A stretch of DNA of 64,000 bases from Coprinopsis marcescibilis (lineage: Eukaryota > Basidiomycota > Agaricomycetes > Agaricales > Psathyrellaceae): NCBI GenBank assembly GCA_004369085.1, contig ML210236.1, positions 1 to 64,000 on the forward strand, given 5' to 3'. The translations under genes were made by a program, and so were the position numbers. Each line of letters begins with the position of its first letter. Positions within the stretch are counted from its first letter, which is position 1. Shown here piece after piece: positions 60,343 to 64,000 of the stretch. The notes below the pieces were generated by a model. That model saw only the letters and a list, made by a program, of their open reading frames with translations. It was not told the origin of the DNA and ran no database searches.

Positions 60343-61505
60343 CAGGAACGAATTTTCATACGCGCCTGCAACACAATCGATCCGTGCCCGTTTGGCTTTA
60401 ACTCGGTTGACAGCTGCGTCCATTCTCGATTCTGATCCTTGGTTGAATACGTCAACGAGATTTAGTTGTTGAACCTGGCTCAGGGGATCTGTGCTGCATC
60501 GGTGTGCCACATATTGGAGCAACTTGAATACACCTGGGCTGCTGGAAGGAACATAATATGAACTGATTGCAATGTCCCTTGGTAAAAGATATGATTTTGC
60601 ATGGATCCCGTGGTGTATCATAGCAGGATAAACCGACCCCTTGATGGGGCAACTAACATCCTACGAGCAGCTGCTGCAGAGGTAGACTTGACGGGCGATC
60701 GGATCTGCGTTCATAGTTTGTATTGGGAGGGTGTGCAGCTGGAAAATCGGAAATCTGGCGTTGAAACATTTGGCATCATCATAACCATAGGGCTGTAACT
60801 TGTGCACAAGGCGAATTCACAGCTTTCGGCTGCTGGCAGCAGTTGTAGGTATCGAGGCGGTTCAAAGGCGGTTCCCCGGAAATCAATCAACTCGTGTCGG
60901 CCTCGGAACCCGCTCACGTCCAACTTTCCTAGGCTCCAAGGTAGTTGCTTGTATCGTGGTAGCGATGTGCTTCTAATCCCAAAACCACCCCGGGCGGGTG
61001 TTTACGAAAGGCATGATTAGTTAAGTAAGAGATTGCGTCGAAGGCGGGCCGTTTAGGATACAGCAATCATACTAGGAACACTCTTACAAGTTTTATTTCG
61101 TAGCAAATCCGGACGATGAAGCTGAAAAGAGCGCACATACGTATTTTCAGGTTCCCGGACTGTCGGGAAACTCGGGCGCTTGGGGGTTGTGGGCGCTCGC
61201 TATAATAAGGTGATCAATCGATTGTCTCGTGGCAATGTATCGGCAGTATGTCTGCCGCGCGTCGCTGGCAACGACTGTCAAGAAATGGCTGCAAAATAGT
61301 TTATTCCGTCCAAATGCTTCATAGAACTGTGGCACTGGTAGCCAGAGAAATGTTTCTACTCGAGTACCATATGATCTATCGACAGTTCCATACATGCTGG
61401 AATCCCGCAACTGCGGTAAGGCCCGTCGACCGCTGAGGGTGGGCGGTGTTCGGGTTGCATAGACACAGCCCACAGCTCATCACGCTGGCAGGGCTTTCCT
61501 GCCAC

Positions 61506-61512
61506 TATATAA
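61506..61512 (+). promoter_or_regulatory. TATA box of the M43 protease gene
   Basis: TATATAA about 100 bases upstream of the ATG at 61610. Confidence 0.5.
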
Positions 61513-61609
61513 CATTGGCAACATTGAACAGTCAGTGCACATTCCCCTTCTACGCTCTCCTTTCATTGTTTGGTTTCCTGTTTCGCGTCCTTCAAGTTAG
61601 ACTTTTAGA

Positions 61610-62931
61610 ATGCTCCTGTCGACATTTGTCCCCATGCTGGGCCTCTGGCTCAGCATTTCCACGAGTGCTGTGGCGTCCCCAAACTTTCAGTTTCACAGGC
61701 TTGAACGCCCCAGTGGCCAGTCCCAAAATGGCGGCCTCGAGCCCGCGAAGTCCTCGCCGCGATTGGGATCGTAGGTCAATCAGGCTCTTAGTCGGATCTG
61801 ACTGATTGACGTCTGTATGTAGACAGTGCAACCTCCACACAAGCGCCGAAGAGAGGGCAGAGGAGAACAAAAGTCTAAGACGCATGCGTTCCTCGCACAG
61901 AGCTGGAGAATGGAGTGACGTTACGATCCCAGTTCATTTCCATATCCTAGCATCCAATGAGACAGAAGCTGGTGGCTGGCTTCCGTGAGTCCTTTTCTAC
62001 ATTGATCAAGTGAGAAACAACATGCTGACTTGTTCTCTGTAACTGCAAGAGACGAGCAAATTGAGGCGCAGATGCAGGTTCTGAATGATGATTTCGCGGC
62101 AGTTCAAATAAACTGGGAGCTGGTTAACGTGACAAGAATCATCAACGAGCGCTGGTTCCACGGCCTAGGAGACAAGCCTGTGGAAAAGTAAGAAAATGCT
62201 TTTTGTGCCTTTCGCTGGTCATTCGAGTTGACATTTTGCATTTGAAAAGGATGTGGCTAGAGGTTGGTAAAGAGTTACGAGTCGGTGGCATAGACGTCCT
62301 AAACATCTACACAAGCGAGTGAGTATATCAGTCTCTCCATGGGGCCAATTGTTGCTGACTCTTTCGATTTACCCAGACACGCAGAGGGTCTGGGATATGC
62401 ATCAATGCCCAGCTTCTTCGACGGAACGGTGGAGTCCCTGACTTCGGACGGAATTGTTATCAACGCCTACACACTTCCAGGTGGACGATATGCCCCATAC
62501 AACGGCGGACGCACATTGACTCACGAAGCCGGTCACTGGGCTGGGCTCCATCACACCTTTGTTGAGGTAAGCTAGTAGTAGCTCTTCATTCGTGTTGTCC
62601 AAGGCACTTGCTCACACTTCCATTTGATTCCATGAATAGGAGGAAGATAGGGTGAAGGAGGGCTGTGATGGAAATGGAGACTATGTTGATGATACTCCAG
62701 CTCAACTCGAGCCCACATATGACTGCCAACAGCGGGATACATGTGCTGAGCAGGAAGGTCTGGATCCAATTAGTAAGTTGCATTCCAACTGCTATCTTCA
62801 GCAGTCTTCTGATCATCAGAATGCCAGACAACTTTATGGACTACTCTTTCGATACTTGCTTGCAAGAATTTACACCCGGTCAGATTGAGCGAATGCGGCA
62901 GGAGATTGCTACATATCGCGAGATTGAGTGA
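61610..62931 (+). CDS. Secreted M43 (pappalysin-like) zinc metalloprotease, 318 aa
   Basis: Extracellular metzincin-type peptidase, family M43B. Seven exons: 61610-61770, 61823-61984, 62050-62187, 62250-62318, 62377-62566, 62640-62772 and 62828-62931. Signal peptide about residues 1-23 (MLGLWLSISTSAVASP). Fold markers in order: VTIPVHFHIL, EAQMQVLNDDFAAVQINWEL, then the zinc site HEAGHWAGLHH (226-236) with three His ligands and catalytic Glu, then GDYVDDTP, cysteines of the family pattern and the Met-turn region NNFMDYSFDTC, ending FTPGQIERMRQEI. The last acceptor (62827) was chosen because it is the only one giving DPINNFMDYS. Length is normal for fungal secreted M43 proteases. It lies head-to-head with the subtilisin gene. 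Likely role: protein degradation for nutrition. Confidence 0.9.
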
Positions 62932-63640
62932 TTATTTGATGGATGGTTAGTAGCTGGATCATTGATCTATGGGGCTTTGACGTCGTCGTATTCGAGGGAT
63001 TTATCTATGGTTTAAGGTTATATTGGTATTAATGGAACTGCTTGAACGTTCACCATTGAGACTGGATCGATGTTGTCATCAATAGAAGGCCTTGTCGATA
63101 TATTTCATGGCAAGGCTTCGACAAACATCATATGTATTTGCAGTATCGATGGATGAGTCGACTCGTGAGAATAGGTCGATCTGTTTACCTAGTCTTGTCC
63201 CCATCGCGAAATCGATATGGGTCGGGAAACGTTGTGTCACGCCCATCGTTTAATAGCGAGCTCTGGACTAGCATTATTGCTTATTCTGACACGCGAGGTG
63301 CCGAAGAGAAAGCGCTTCATGAAGTCAAGTAGCAAGACCAGCAAAGACCACGATATCATCATGGCGGCATTGACAGATCTGATGTAACAACTTCCTGTTG
63401 CTGTAGATGCTTTAAATAAACAATGTGCACGAAGCCAGACGACTTGAATGCTCGGCGTGGCTACATAATTAAAGCGTCTGTTTGATTCCGGCATAGATTC
63501 GTACTTATAGTATATCGTTATAAATAAATGAGATAAAATGTACAACTGTCGAGGACGCGTCCCATGATACGGAGAAAGAATGTTACAGCATAGAAGATGA
63601 AGCAAAATACTTGCGTGTAGCAATAGTTCATAAAATTGGC
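62932..63640. other. Convergent 3' flanks, no gene seen
   Basis: AT-rich region with short frames (63132-63332 +, 63237-63623 -) lacking support. Confidence 0.4.
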
Positions 63641-64000
63641 CTACCCTTCAGGATCATAAACGATATTTGCAGGAGACCTAGTTGACCGGAAGTTGAGCAA
63701 CAGTCAAGAAACCCATGCAAGAAAAACTACCTTTTCTCCACTCCCTTATTATTGCACAATCAATAGTCAGCGACATTTAAAACGACGTCTACAAGCACAT
63801 TTACTTACGTTCTCTTTCCATGAGAATACTGCCTTCAGCTCTGACAGTCCGAACATCAAAACGAGTTTGTAATGTAGGCGATAATATGGTCCCTCAGGTC
63901 CTTCTTTCTTGAACTGGTCCCCCAGGTTCACTAAATGCGAAAGATCCACGACGATTGTGCATAGGCGGAAATAGTTTGCTTGATGCGTTAAACGGTGAAG
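63641..64000 (-). CDS. C-terminus of a larger protein cut by the window edge (possibly Hsp70-like)
   Basis: Minus-strand gene entering from the right. Exons seen: 63809 to beyond 64000, 63731-63744 (14 nt) and 63641-63677. They give CTIVVDLSHLVNLGDQFKKE, then GPYYRLHYKLVLMFGLSELK, then WKENGVEKRSPANIVYDPEG and a stop. Conserved-looking junctions and a short internal exon make the reading secure. The ending, in particular a FGL-ELKA strand followed by a W-x-ENGVEKR element, resembles what I remember of C-termini of fungal Hsp70/actin-like ATPase proteins, but the nucleotide-binding domain is outside the window, so the family is not established. Confidence 0.6.

Larger units (their letters stand above)
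60252..61609. other. Divergent promoter region of two secreted proteases
   Basis: 1.36 kb between the minus-strand subtilisin and the plus-strand M43 protease. TATA boxes for both are listed. A minus-strand open frame running upstream of the subtilisin ATG crosses that TATA box and is not counted as coding. Confidence 0.5.

Noticed and set aside
60016..60621. 201-codon minus-strand frame running from upstream into the subtilisin prodomain
   Set aside because: Its 5' part crosses the TATA box and lacks an ATG near the signal peptide; it is open because the real frame is shifted by one base.
1..64000. CRISPR arrays, bacterial operons, origins or insertion sequences
   Set aside because: None seen; spliceosomal introns throughout show this is eukaryotic nuclear DNA.
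1..64000. A secondary-metabolite gene cluster
   Set aside because: Only one oxidase-type tailoring enzyme (the FAD monooxygenase) is present, with no polyketide, peptide or terpene synthase.

Overview
This window is nuclear DNA of a filamentous basidiomycete, most likely a wood- or litter-decaying agaricomycete. The evidence is the gene structure (many 45-80 bp GT-AG introns and several microexons) and the gene content: two laccases, CBM1 cellulose-binding secreted proteins, an AA9-type LPMO remnant, a DUF6593-like protein, NACHT-ankyrin STAND proteins and an SPT7 homologue. Gene models were built by hand from splice signals. Where exon lengths and phases are given they close in frame unless a break is stated.

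Layout: 1.4-5.3 kb carries three tandem genes for small secreted CBM1 proteins (+). At 6.1-8.4 kb there is an F-box protein (+), and at 9.8-11.7 kb an FAD-dependent monooxygenase (+). 12.4-22.9 kb holds two tandem NACHT-ankyrin paralogues (-) with matching exon structure, the left copy frameshifted, and a Ser/Pro-rich protein of unknown function (-) between them. At 23.8-26.2 kb is laccase 1 (-). 26.2-31.1 kb has no gene I can support. At 31.1-32.1 kb is a triple-repeat protein whose three introns all fall at the same repeat position (+), converging on SPT7, the SAGA bromodomain subunit (-), at 33.7-37.5 kb.

39.0-41.1 kb holds two convergent genes for low-complexity and repeat proteins. 42.5-48.1 kb holds a head-to-head pair of paralogous coiled-coil proteins. 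At 48.3-49.5 kb is an AA9-type LPMO with several frame breaks (-). At 51.5-52.3 kb is a DUF6593-like protein (+), and at 52.8-55.0 kb laccase 2 (-). 55-58.2 kb has no gene I can support, only a weak transposon-like trace. At 58.2-60.3 kb is a subtilisin with two frame breaks (-), divergent from an M43 metalloprotease (+) at 61.6-62.9 kb. The right edge cuts a gene on the minus strand whose C-terminus is at 63.6 kb.

The secreted genes (CBM1 proteins, laccases, LPMO, two proteases) form a plausible extracellular lignocellulose and protein degradation repertoire. They are not one coordinated cluster: conserved housekeeping genes such as SPT7 lie between them. The STAND pair is a recent tandem duplication in which one copy is degrading. 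Most large genes are intact, so the indels in the left STAND gene, the LPMO and the subtilisin are either true pseudogenisation or residual assembly indels. Raw reads or transcripts would decide which.
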